8,508 nucleotides of DNA from Bacteroidota bacterium (GCA_023417785.1 JAEZEH010000159.1:1-8508); one strand, 5' to 3'. Counted from the stretch's first letter, positions 1 to 4,992 are shown. Notes: generated by a model not told the origin, from the sequence alone. Numbers and translations: made by a program.

Positions 1-28
1 GGGGTACCAGGATTCGAACCTGGGACCC
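1..28 (-). pseudogene. tRNA-Pro 3' half (remnant, cut by window edge)
   Basis: These 28 bases are identical to 527-554, the 3' part of the intact tRNA-Pro(TGG) in this window. They cover the variable-loop end, a complete T-arm (CCAGG stem with TTCGAAT loop) and the acceptor 3' strand. The expected D-arm and acceptor 5' strand are missing. Where the anticodon arm should be there is a GC hairpin without U33 or a usable anticodon, and beyond it lies the nuclease stop codon. It cannot fold as a tRNA and is read as a remnant or as the built-in end of a nuclease-tRNA cassette. Confidence 0.8.
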
Positions 29-107
29 TCCCGCCCGGGGGCGGGATGCGCTAGCGATGTTCGTCAAGAAATCTTTTGATCCCTCGCTTTTTGATTTTCC
101 TTTCCAG
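1..107 (-). repeat. 107-bp direct repeat, copy 1 (nuclease C-terminus + hairpin + tRNA-Pro 3' half)
   Basis: This stretch matches 342-448 at 105 of 107 positions at a constant offset of 341; the differences are at positions 6 (a/g) and 47 (t/g). Read on the minus strand it contains, in order, the last 18 codons and stop of a GIY-YIG nuclease, a hairpin (29-46, 7-bp stem TCCCGCC/GGCGGGA with a 4-base loop), and the variable-loop, T-arm and acceptor 3' strand of a tRNA-Pro. The window starts inside the unit, so its true outer end is unseen. The near identity implies a recent duplication or gene conversion, since the flanking sequences differ. Confidence 0.95.
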
Positions 108-289
108 TTGCACGGCTAAACTTCGCGTGATGGCAGGGTTTCAACGTACACCAGTTCCCACGGAACTCCTTTTCGCGTATACTTGCTTTGGCCGGTGTTG
201 TGACGATGAATTCGATCAGTCAGATCATTTGTGCTACCAGCGTAATACGAGTTAAGCCTGGCACTATACAGAATGTACACATAGAACAT
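51..289 (-). pseudogene. GIY-YIG nuclease family gene with a single frameshift
   Basis: The minus strand from ATG at 289 reads MFYVYILYS, then YYAGSTNDL, DRIHRHN, SKYT and VPWELVY, and stops after 57 residues at 116-118. This is the N-terminal pattern of small GIY-YIG nucleases: the GIY part is VYI (residues 4-6), the YIG part is YAG (16-18), and R26 is the expected catalytic arginine. The family's C-terminus continues in another frame from 116 to the stop at 51-53 as AVQLERKIKKRGIKRFLDEHR (shown here in description only: Glu-Arg-Lys followed by a basic helix), supplying the expected glutamate. A missing base in the T-run near 119-121 would restore one reading frame of about 79 residues, a normal length for this family. 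The join has no canonical slippery heptamer, so decay or a sequencing error is likelier than programmed frameshifting. The gene lies in a tRNA island and runs into a tRNA-Pro 3' half. Its target is unknown. Confidence 0.82.
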
Positions 290-300
290 TTGAGTACAAC

Positions 301-328
301 GGAAAACGCCCCGCCAAAACGGCGAGGC
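301..328 (-). terminator. Candidate minus-strand intrinsic terminator after the second tRNA-Pro remnant
   Basis: A stem of 308-315 with 321-328 (GCCCCGCC against GGCGAGGC, one internal C-A mismatch) closes a 5-base loop. On the minus strand it is followed by GTTTTCC, a short T-run. It sits at the same place relative to the remnant tRNA at 341 as the stronger terminator at 481-517 does relative to intact tRNA-Pro(TGG). The T-run is only four bases, so efficiency is uncertain. Confidence 0.5.
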
Positions 329-340
329 ATTCTCTTAAGT

Positions 341-369
341 CGGGGTGCCAGGATTCGAACCTGGGACCC
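341..369 (-). pseudogene. tRNA-Pro 3' half (second remnant)
   Basis: On the minus strand this encodes a variable-loop end, an intact T-arm and an acceptor 3' strand ending CACCCCG. It differs from the 3' part of tRNA-Pro(TGG) at one base within the compared 28. No D-arm, anticodon arm or acceptor 5' strand is found upstream; the nuclease fragment occupies that place. The flanks (a taagtc/tatgtc motif followed by a GCC...GGC hairpin) also resemble those of the intact tRNA-Pro at 525-598, so this is probably a duplicated tRNA-Pro plus terminator unit that lost its 5' half. Confidence 0.78.
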
Positions 370-448
370 TCCCGCCCGGGGGCGGGAGGCGCTAGCGATG
401 TTCGTCAAGAAATCTTTTGATCCCTCGCTTTTTGATTTTCCTTTCCAG
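342..448 (-). repeat. 107-bp direct repeat, copy 2
   Basis: This is the second copy of the 1-107 unit, with 105 of 107 bases identical. The change equivalent to position 47 (here G388) lengthens the hairpin stem from 7 to 9 bp (368-376 with 381-389, loop CGGG), so the change is compatible with keeping a fold. Only the last 18 nuclease codons are present. Upstream of them on the minus strand the sequence switches abruptly to GC-rich DNA that repeats part of the hairpin. Confidence 0.95.
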
Positions 449-463
449 GGGGCGGGATGCGCT
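378..463 (+). repeat. 16-bp direct repeat pair flanking the nuclease fragment
   Basis: The sequence gggggcgggaggcgct at 378-393 recurs as gggggcgggatgcgct at 448-463, with one mismatch and an offset of 70. The copies bracket the nuclease C-terminal fragment. The outer copy carries the t variant found in repeat copy 1, as if copy 2 had been inserted into, or duplicated over, an existing unit. Confidence 0.75.
392..448 (-). pseudogene. GIY-YIG nuclease C-terminal fragment (18 codons plus stop)
   Basis: This codes for LERKIKK followed by a basic C-terminus ending in DEHR and a TAG stop at 392-394. It is the same sequence, base for base, as the end of the frameshifted nuclease at 51-289. No N-terminal GIY or YIG motif exists upstream, and the match ends exactly at 448. 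It is a dead fragment carried by the 107-bp repeat. Whether it arose by copying or by deletion of an entire second nuclease gene cannot be told from the sequence. Confidence 0.85.
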
Positions 464-480
464 TCGCCAAATGGTAAGTC

Positions 481-517
481 GAAAAATAAAAAAGCCCCAC
501 CGGAAGGTGAGGCTTTT
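481..517 (-). terminator. Intrinsic terminator of the minus-strand tRNA transcript
   Basis: The arms 490-501 and 506-517 pair (AAAAGCCCCACC with GGTGAGGCTTTT, one C-A mismatch) around a GGAA tetraloop on the plus strand. On the minus strand the hairpin is followed by TTTTTTATTTTT, an excellent U-tract. It lies immediately after tRNA-Pro(TGG) and should end the Ser-Arg-Pro tRNA transcript. The arms also end in a plus-strand T-run of four, so weak activity in the other direction is possible. Confidence 0.85.
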
Positions 518-524
518 ACCTATG

Positions 525-598
525 TCGGGGTACCAGGATTCGAACCTGGGACCCCCTGGTCCCAAACCAGGTGCGCTACCGGACTGCGCTACACCCCG
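525..598 (-). tRNA. tRNA-Pro (anticodon TGG)
   Basis: This is a complete 74-base cloverleaf on the minus strand. The acceptor stem is CGGGGTG with TACCCCG (one G-T pair), with discriminator A. The anticodon arm is CCTGG-TTTGGGA-CCAGG with anticodon TGG at 562-564. The T-arm is CCAGG-TTCGAAT-CCTGG. CCA is not encoded. It is the last gene of the minus-strand tRNA cluster, 15 bases from tRNA-Arg and directly before a strong terminator. Its 3' half is the parent, or a close relative, of the remnants at 1-28 and 341-369. Confidence 0.97.
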
Positions 599-613
599 AA
601 CTATTCTTTACCG

Positions 614-687
<74 letters not shown>

Positions 688-711
688 ATTCTCTTTCTTT
701 TCCTTTCAATC

Positions 712-761
712 GGACCCTTCCCGCCTAAGCAAGATGCTCTATCCGGTTGAGCTATCGGAAC
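712..761 (-). pseudogene. tRNA 5' half fused to hairpin-arm sequence (Arg-like remnant)
   Basis: From 761 downward the minus strand reads GTTCCGA, then AGCTCAACCGGATAGAGC, a good acceptor 5' strand and D-arm resembling the neighbouring tRNA-Arg, then CATCTTGC. A normal anticodon arm does not follow: a CTTGC/GGAAG stem has a G-G mismatch and the loop TTAGGCG gives no sensible anticodon. No T-arm or matching acceptor 3' strand exists before tRNA-Arg begins at 687. Positions 712-725 (ggacccttcccgcc) match, bar one inserted t, the tRNA-hairpin junction of the 107-bp repeat at 23-35, so this looks like a third, rearranged trace of the same unit. Confidence 0.65.
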
Positions 762-771
762 AACCGTTTCA

Positions 772-861
<90 letters not shown>

Positions 862-969
862 AGTAGTTTTCCTCACATGTAAATAACGATCCGGACAACA
901 ATCGGCGTTCACTTAAAATGAAAAAGCCTGATTTCAGCCCGAATCCTGACCCTTTTCAAAAAGGAAGTG

Positions 970-1002
970 CAAATATAAGAGACCGGCGTAAACTATTGCA
1001 AA
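970..1002 (-). promoter_or_regulatory. Candidate Bacteroidota promoter for the minus-strand tRNA cluster
   Basis: On the minus strand TTTG (999-1002) is followed after 21 bases by TATATTTG (970-977), a perfect match to the phylum's TAnnTTTG -7 element with a suitable -33 element. Transcription would begin around 963 and run about 100 bases before tRNA-Ser. No other similarly good signal is seen upstream of that gene on this strand. Confidence 0.6.
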
Positions 1003-1064
1003 GTGTCCGTCATTTTGTTCACTTTTTCGAAGGAGGGAATTATGGTTTAGATTTCTTTCTTTTC

Positions 1065-1071
1065 TATTTTG
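1065..1071 (+). promoter_or_regulatory. Possible -7 element for tRNA-Pro(CGG)
   Basis: TATTTTG at 1065-1071 resembles the TAnnTTTG -7 element with one base fewer in the spacer. It would place the transcript start a few bases before the tRNA at 1083. No convincing -33 element is seen; GTTTAG at 1045-1050 is the nearest candidate. Confidence 0.35.
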
Positions 1072-1082
1072 CGCCCGGTTTT

Positions 1083-1156
1083 CGGGATGTAGCACAGCCC
1101 GGTAGTGCGCTACGTTCGGGACGTAGAGGTCGCTGGTTCGAATCCAGTCATCCCGA
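1083..1156 (+). tRNA. tRNA-Pro (anticodon CGG)
   Basis: This is a 74-base cloverleaf on the plus strand. The acceptor stem is CGGGATG with CATCCCG, with discriminator A. The anticodon arm is CTACG-TTCGGGA-CGTAG with anticodon CGG at 1117-1119. The T-loop is TTCGAAT. CCA is not encoded. It is divergent from the other three tRNAs. It differs clearly from tRNA-Pro(TGG) in its acceptor, anticodon and T stems, so it is not the source of the tRNA remnants. Confidence 0.97.
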
Positions 1157-1160
1157 CTTC

Positions 1161-1191
1161 GCTCGCCGTTAACGGTTTTCGAACGGCGAGC
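1161..1191 (+). terminator. Perfect 10-bp hairpin after tRNA-Pro(CGG)
   Basis: GCTCGCCGTT (1161-1170) pairs perfectly with AACGGCGAGC (1182-1191) around an 11-base loop. It starts four bases after the tRNA, which suggests termination or 3'-end processing. Only TTCATC follows instead of a U-tract, so intrinsic termination on the plus strand is uncertain. Confidence 0.5.
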
Positions 1192-1259
1192 TTCATCAGA
1201 TTAGATTTTCCAAATAATAGTTCCGCACTTCTGAGACAACGTTCTCTGCTTTATTCCGC

Positions 1260-1964
1260 TCACCCGGTCTTCACTTCACCCACCACAACCTTAAAATTGA
1301 ACATCGGATTCTTCAGCGTCCCGTAAAGCCGGAGCCAGATGGGAAGCAATTGCTCCGTTCCCCGCGCACTGGTGATGTCGCCGAGATCAATGATGTTCTG
1401 CGATTTCCAGCCAAACGTTTCGAGGAGATTTTTAACCGTGGCCTTCGCCCCCGAATCATTGCCGCTAATGAATACCGTGTGGTCTTCCGACAATAACGCC
1501 GGGTTCACCATAAGATAACAGTTCATCGTGTTGAGGGTCTTTACTACTTTAACTTCCGGAAATGTGCGCTGGATCAATTCGCCAAGTGAATCCGTGTTCC
1601 CCGGAGAAAGCGTGGGCGGCATGCCCTTCGAAAAGTCAAGTGGGTTGGCAATGTCGATCAGAATTTTTCCATCCAGGTTTTTTGAACCGGCGTCTTCCAG
1701 CGCTGCGATCGATGACTGCCCGTTCGTACAATTGATGATCACTTCACTCACTGAAGCGGCTTCCGAATATGTGCCGACATTGATACGACTCTTTTGTTGC
1801 TCATACCATTCTTTGAAAGGGGGATTGCCATAACCATCTTTCGCCGTCCGCGACAGCGTCTCGTCCGGACTTCGCGTCCCGACCACTACCGAATGACCAA
1901 GGTCCGCCAATCGGCGGGCAATCACTTGTCCTACGACACCTGTTCCAAATACTGCTGCTTTCAT
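1260..1964 (-). CDS. NAD(P)-binding oxidoreductase, F420-dependent NADP reductase-like family
   Basis: The 234-residue product is a predicted soluble cytosolic oxidoreductase. Residues 2-30 form a Rossmann start with GTGVVG (7-12), and GTRS at 29-32 places R31 where this family usually contacts the NADP 2'-phosphate. DIANPL (104-109) and a substrate-side segment with KTLNTMN (142-148) and GDITSARG (195-202) fit the family named for F420-dependent NADP reductases. Many bacterial members of this family probably do not use F420, and nothing here shows that cofactor, so the substrate is unknown. The length is typical and the gene is intact. It is divergent from the HxlR-type regulator at 2128, with a strong palindrome between them, so it is probably that regulator's target. 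The start at 1964 gives a complete N-terminal beta strand; no clear Shine-Dalgarno sequence precedes it. Confidence 0.88.
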   Translation of the reverse strand: MKAAVFGTGVVGQVIARRLADLGHSVVVGTRSPDETLSRTAKDGYGNPPFKEWYEQQKSRINVGTYSEAASVSEVIINCTNGQSSIAALEDAGSKNLDGKILIDIANPLDFSKGMPPTLSPGNTDSLGELIQRTFPEVKVVKTLNTMNCYLMVNPALLSEDHTVFISGNDSGAKATVKNLLETFGWKSQNIIDLGDITSARGTEQLLPIWLRLYGTLKNPMFNFKVVVGEVKTG

Positions 1965-1969
1965 AATGC

Positions 1970-2000
1970 TTGTTTAATTTTGTTACTTACTATAGTTTTG
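1970..2000 (+). promoter_or_regulatory. Candidate promoter for the HxlR-type regulator
   Basis: TTG at 1970-1972 is followed after 20 bases by TAGTTTTG at 1993-2000, a perfect TAnnTTTG -7 element. The -7 box lies in the centre of the inverted repeat at 1983-2011, so a bound regulator would block it. The mRNA leader would be about 120 bases. Confidence 0.45.
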
Positions 2001-2011
2001 ATAGTACGTAA
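1983..2011. promoter_or_regulatory. Inverted-repeat operator, probably for the HxlR-type regulator
   Basis: TTACTTACTAT (1983-1993) and ATAGTACGTAA (2001-2011) form an inverted repeat with 10 of 11 positions matching, separated by 7 bases. The core TACTAT...ATAGTA resembles the TACT...AGTA palindromes described for HxlR/DUF24 regulators such as Bacillus YodB. It lies between the divergent oxidoreductase (start 1964) and regulator (start 2128), close enough to the oxidoreductase start to repress it. The partner is inferred from position. Confidence 0.65.
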
Positions 2012-2127
2012 AACTAGAACGGGTGGTCAGTGTTTACAAGGGCTGTCATCGCTGACATCCACTATCATTTTTGACGGAATTGCCTAAATCAGAAAAGGAT
2101 GAATCTTTTCGCTGAAAATATTTTTGC

Positions 2128-2523
2128 ATGATCATCGATAAAAAAGAAAAGGTGTTCATCCTTCACGGGAAGGAATACCACTGTGCAATGGATATCACGA
2201 TGGACTACATCGGCGGTAAATGGAAGACTGTCGTGTTATGGTATCTTCGGAAAGACAAGAAGCGGTTCAGTGAACTTCGAAAGCTTATTCCCAATATAAC
2301 CGAGAAGATGTTAAGCCTTCAACTCAAGGATCTTGAAAACGACAGGATCGTAAAACGCAAGGTCTATCCGCAGGTTCCCCCGCGGGTTGAGTATTACCTT
2401 ACCGATTTTGGAAAAACGCTTATCCCTATGCTCGAAGAAATCGCAAAATGGGGAAGAAGGCTCGCCGAATCAAAAGCCACACTGGTTGATGCAGATCGAC
2501 CCAAGTCAAAAAAGAAATCTTAG
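2128..2523 (+). CDS. HxlR-family winged-helix transcriptional regulator
   Basis: The 131-residue product is a single winged-helix domain of the HxlR (DUF24) family. Residues 17-40 carry the family's entry signature: a cysteine (C19), then DYIGGKWKTVVLWYL. The recognition-helix region is ITEKMLSLQLKDLE (57-70), and the wing ends in PPRVEYYLTDFG (84-95). The tail from 122 is lysine-rich. In several HxlR proteins the N-terminal cysteine senses quinones, aldehydes or oxidants; C19 is placed for this, but the signal here is inference. The gene is divergent from an oxidoreductase, an arrangement often seen for such regulators, and a palindrome lies between them. It ends 41 bases before the convergent antiporter gene, with only a weak 4-bp hairpin between. 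Confidence 0.92.
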   Translation: MIIDKKEKVFILHGKEYHCAMDITMDYIGGKWKTVVLWYLRKDKKRFSELRKLIPNITEKMLSLQLKDLENDRIVKRKVYPQVPPRVEYYLTDFGKTLIPMLEEIAKWGRRLAESKATLVDADRPKSKKKS

Positions 2524-2564
2524 GACAGCAGAAACAGAATGAGGTGAGCCGGGTAAAAAGGCTT

Positions 2565-4358
2565 TCAGCGTTTATCCACCAACGCAACTATAGTGTTTCC
2601 GATTTGAGGTACAATCTTGTCGTCTGCCGTAACCGGAATGAGCCGGTTTCCTTTATTGATGATAACGAACAACAACGTGAAATCCTCACCATATTCGTCC
2701 TTGAAATCGTCAAAGGTGAACTCGGCCCTTAAGGTTGTGGATTTTACCACCGCGCCATTCATCACCTTGTTAGTAATAAAATTGTAGTTTACACCTTTGC
2801 CGAACAAAAACCGACCACGAAGGTGCATCGGTGAGAATTCCAGTTCATCTTTATTCGTGTTGGGAACCAGCTGATAGAGATTGATCTTTTCAAACTCTTC
2901 TGAAAACTGAAGAACACTAAGGGAATTGACCTCGTCGTTTGACGTGAGTGCAAGCATTTTCCCTATTCCTTCCAGGTTCAGCTGCTCATACGTCCGGTCG
3001 GAAATTATACTCTCGTTGATAGCGTTCAAACCCCGCATACGGGCCTTCGAGATATTCTGTCGGTTCGTGTCCACAACAACTACGTTGAAGCCTTTTTCCT
3101 GCAGGGCCGCGGCAATATCCAACGCCCAATCCTGACCTCCTGCAATGAGTACGCCCTGGGGGTCAGCCTGCGAGATTTTCAGGCGTCGCGCTACAACAGG
3201 GGAAGTAAAGCCATAAAGAATTACGGTACCGATGATTACGAAGAATGTTGCCGGAACGAGTAATTCAATCTGGGGTAGATTGGTTTCGAGAAGGCGCAAC
3301 GCAAAAACAGATGAAACCGCTGCGGCCACGATTCCACGGGGCGCCACCCAGGATACAAAAAGCTTCTCGCGCAGGTTCAGCCCTGAACGGTATGTAGACG
3401 CAAAAACGCCGACAGGCCTGCCAACAAGTACGACGACAACCAAAAACAACAGCCCCGAAAGTGTAATCAATGGTTCAATGTTCGCGAACTCAAGTCGTGC
3501 CGACAGCAGAATGAAAAGAACCGGAATAATGAACAGCGTCAGGTTCTCCTTGAACTCACGTATTCGTTTTGTCGGCGCGAAAGTCTGGTTCGACAGAACT
3601 ATTCCCATGATGGTGGCTGAAAGAAGTCCCGATTCTGCCTGGAAGTAATTGGAAATCAGAAATCCTATCACCACAAAAGCCAGCGACGCCGTTCCCTGCA
3701 AATAATCGGGAATCCAGAACTTCTTGATTAAAAAGGCGAGCAAAAAGGCAAGTGAGCCCCCAACCACAAGTCCTGAAAGAATCGTTCGCAGCACACTGAG
3801 CAAAACCGTCTGCAGGGCTTGCTGCATCTCACCAATGAGGATAACCTCAAATACCAGGATTGCGAGCAACGCGCCTATCGGGTCGATCAGAATTCCTTCC
3901 CATTTCAATATGTTGCTCACGTTTTTCTGAGGCTTGATATTGCGCAGCAGGGGTCCGATGACGGTAGGGCCGGTCACTGACAGCACTGCGCCCAGTAAGA
4001 CACTTACCGGCATGTTGAGGTTCAACAGGAAATAGGCGCCCGCAGCCGTGATGACCCAGGTGATGACCACACCCACCGAAATAAGCAGGGTAACGACGCG
4101 TCCGATTTTCTTAAACTCACTGATTTTCAGGGTAAGACCGCCCTCAAAGAGAATGATCGCTACCGAGATGGAAACAAACGGAATCAGCACGTCGCCCAGT
4201 AATTCGTTAGGATCCAGGTAGCCGAGCACCGGACCGGCAATAATACCGGATAGGAGCAGGAACAGGATTGACGGAATTTTGAGCCTCCATGCCAGCCATT
4301 GTGCTCCAAATCCGAGCAAAATGATCAGGCCGATGCCCATCAGGATGTGTTCGTGCAT
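2565..4358 (-). CDS. Cation:proton antiporter (CPA family) with C-terminal RCK-like domain
   Basis: The 597-residue product is an inner-membrane monovalent cation/proton exchanger. Residues 1-392 hold about 12-13 hydrophobic segments. Antiporter landmarks include FEGGLTL (71-77), TGPTVIGPLL (129-138) in the unwound helix, EGILIDPIGALLA (154-166) with D159 as the likely ion/proton site, and a VAPRGIVAAAV motif (338-348). From residue 401 a soluble Rossmann-type region follows, with VLIAGGQDWALDIAAAL and VVVVDTN (RCK/TrkA-N-like), then a short beta-rich tail (about 535-597). The nucleotide loop is GGQDWA rather than a strict GxGxxG. Such tails regulate transport through nucleotide binding in related antiporters; the ligand here is unknown. 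The ion (Na+, K+ or Li+) cannot be decided. It is a single-gene unit convergent with the HxlR gene. Confidence 0.9.
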   Translation of the reverse strand: MHEHILMGIGLIILLGFGAQWLAWRLKIPSILFLLLSGIIAGPVLGYLDPNELLGDVLIPFVSISVAIILFEGGLTLKISEFKKIGRVVTLLISVGVVITWVITAAGAYFLLNLNMPVSVLLGAVLSVTGPTVIGPLLRNIKPQKNVSNILKWEGILIDPIGALLAILVFEVILIGEMQQALQTVLLSVLRTILSGLVVGGSLAFLLAFLIKKFWIPDYLQGTASLAFVVIGFLISNYFQAESGLLSATIMGIVLSNQTFAPTKRIREFKENLTLFIIPVLFILLSARLEFANIEPLITLSGLLFLVVVVLVGRPVGVFASTYRSGLNLREKLFVSWVAPRGIVAAAVSSVFALRLLETNLPQIELLVPATFFVIIGTVILYGFTSPVVARRLKISQADPQGVLIAGGQDWALDIAAALQEKGFNVVVVDTNRQNISKARMRGLNAINESIISDRTYEQLNLEGIGKMLALTSNDEVNSLSVLQFSEEFEKINLYQLVPNTNKDELEFSPMHLRGRFLFGKGVNYNFITNKVMNGAVVKSTTLRAEFTFDDFKDEYGEDFTLLFVIINKGNRLIPVTADDKIVPQIGNTIVALVDKR

Positions 4359-4374
4359 AGTTTGCTTTCGGCGT

Positions 4375-4406
4375 CAAAATACACAGACTTTTTTAAACGA
4401 GAGCAA
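4375..4406 (-). promoter_or_regulatory. Candidate promoter for the antiporter gene
   Basis: On the minus strand TTG (4404-4406) is followed after 22 bases by TATTTTG (4375-4381), one base short of the TAnnTTTG -7 element. Transcription would start about 10 bases upstream of the ATG at 4358, giving a very short leader. Confidence 0.35.
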
Positions 4407-4474
4407 TTTCTGCATGATCACCAGTTCAAGGAAATCTTCAGGGAAAAGCCTTCCGACTAAATTGCCGCCTCGTG

Positions 4475-4482
4475 TAATTTTG
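4475..4482 (+). promoter_or_regulatory. Perfect -7 element for the GNAT gene; decides its start codon
   Basis: TAATTTTG at 4475-4482 matches TAnnTTTG exactly. Transcription would begin about 5-8 bases downstream, beyond the in-frame GTG at 4482 but before the ATG at 4497. The ATG is therefore the better start. The -33 region is weak. Confidence 0.5.
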
Positions 4483-4496
4483 TGCTTTATTTGATT

Positions 4497-4991
4497 ATGA
4501 TCGAAATCCGAAACGCATCCGCAGCCGATATACCCACCATTCAGGAACTCGCGGAGAAAACCTGGTGGGTGGGATACGCGCCGATTCTTAAAGAAGAGCA
4601 GATCAGTTATATGTTGAAAACGATCTATTCTGCCGACGCCATGCGAAAAAGTATGCGCGAGGGTAGTCAGGAGTATTTGATGCTTTTCGAAGACAATGTC
4701 CCTAAAGGATTTGCGTCGTACGGCGCATGGGCCGACGATAAGAACAGCTGGAAAATCCACAAGTTGTATATCCTTCCGGAGTGTCAGGGCCGGGGGATGG
4801 GCAGGAAATTAATTGACGAGGTGCGCGCGCGGGCAGTGAGCGCCAGCATTGCTGCAATTGTGTTGAACGTTAACCGGAATAATCCGGCTTTCCATTTCTA
4901 TCTTCGGTATGGGTTTACCGTCCTCCGCGAAGAAGACATTCCGATAGGAGAATTCTGGATGAATGATTACGTTATGCGAATTGACGTGTAA
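4497..4991 (+). CDS. GNAT-family N-acetyltransferase
   Basis: The 164-residue soluble enzyme should transfer an acetyl group from acetyl-CoA to an amine of an unidentified acceptor. Residues 1-20 form the first GNAT strand and helix (MIEIRNASAADIPTIQEL). Motif A spans HKLYILPECQGRGMG (88-102), with the pyrophosphate-binding QGRGMG loop at 97-102. Motif B is LNVNRNNPAFHFYLRYGF (123-140), with Y135 placed as the usual general acid and N-rich CoA contacts. The length is standard. An in-frame GTG at 4482 would add five residues, but it lies inside the -7 promoter box, so the ATG is chosen. A promoter directly upstream and a terminator directly downstream mark it as a single-gene unit. The RimI-like style does not identify the substrate. 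Confidence 0.9.
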   Translation: MIEIRNASAADIPTIQELAEKTWWVGYAPILKEEQISYMLKTIYSADAMRKSMREGSQEYLMLFEDNVPKGFASYGAWADDKNSWKIHKLYILPECQGRGMGRKLIDEVRARAVSASIAAIVLNVNRNNPAFHFYLRYGFTVLREEDIPIGEFWMNDYVMRIDV

Positions 4992-4992
4992 G

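Noticed and set aside
1..50. A functional tRNA at the window start
   Set aside because: The T-arm and acceptor 3' strand are good, but the anticodon position is a 7-bp GC hairpin with no U33, and upstream is nuclease coding sequence rather than a D-arm.
51..124. Programmed ribosomal frameshift in the nuclease gene
   Set aside because: The join needs a -1 shift, but no X XXY YYZ slippery heptamer or following pseudoknot is evident, so mutation or sequencing error is simpler.
1..448. CRISPR array or insertion sequence ends
   Set aside because: Only two repeat copies 341 bp apart, no short regular spacers, no transposase, and the repeat content is explained as nuclease end plus tRNA half.
341..463. 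A tRNA interrupted by an intron
   Set aside because: No matching acceptor 5' strand or D-arm is found upstream on the minus strand, and the intervening bases code for the nuclease C-terminus.
918..1326. Small plus-strand open frames of 84 and 73 codons around tRNA-Pro(CGG)
   Set aside because: They read through the tRNA and the hairpin after it, show no protein features, and the second overlaps the end of the oxidoreductase gene in antisense.
4374..4760. Minus-strand 128-codon open frame opposite the GNAT gene
   Set aside because: It is antisense to a clear acetyltransferase, and its peptide has no recognisable domain.
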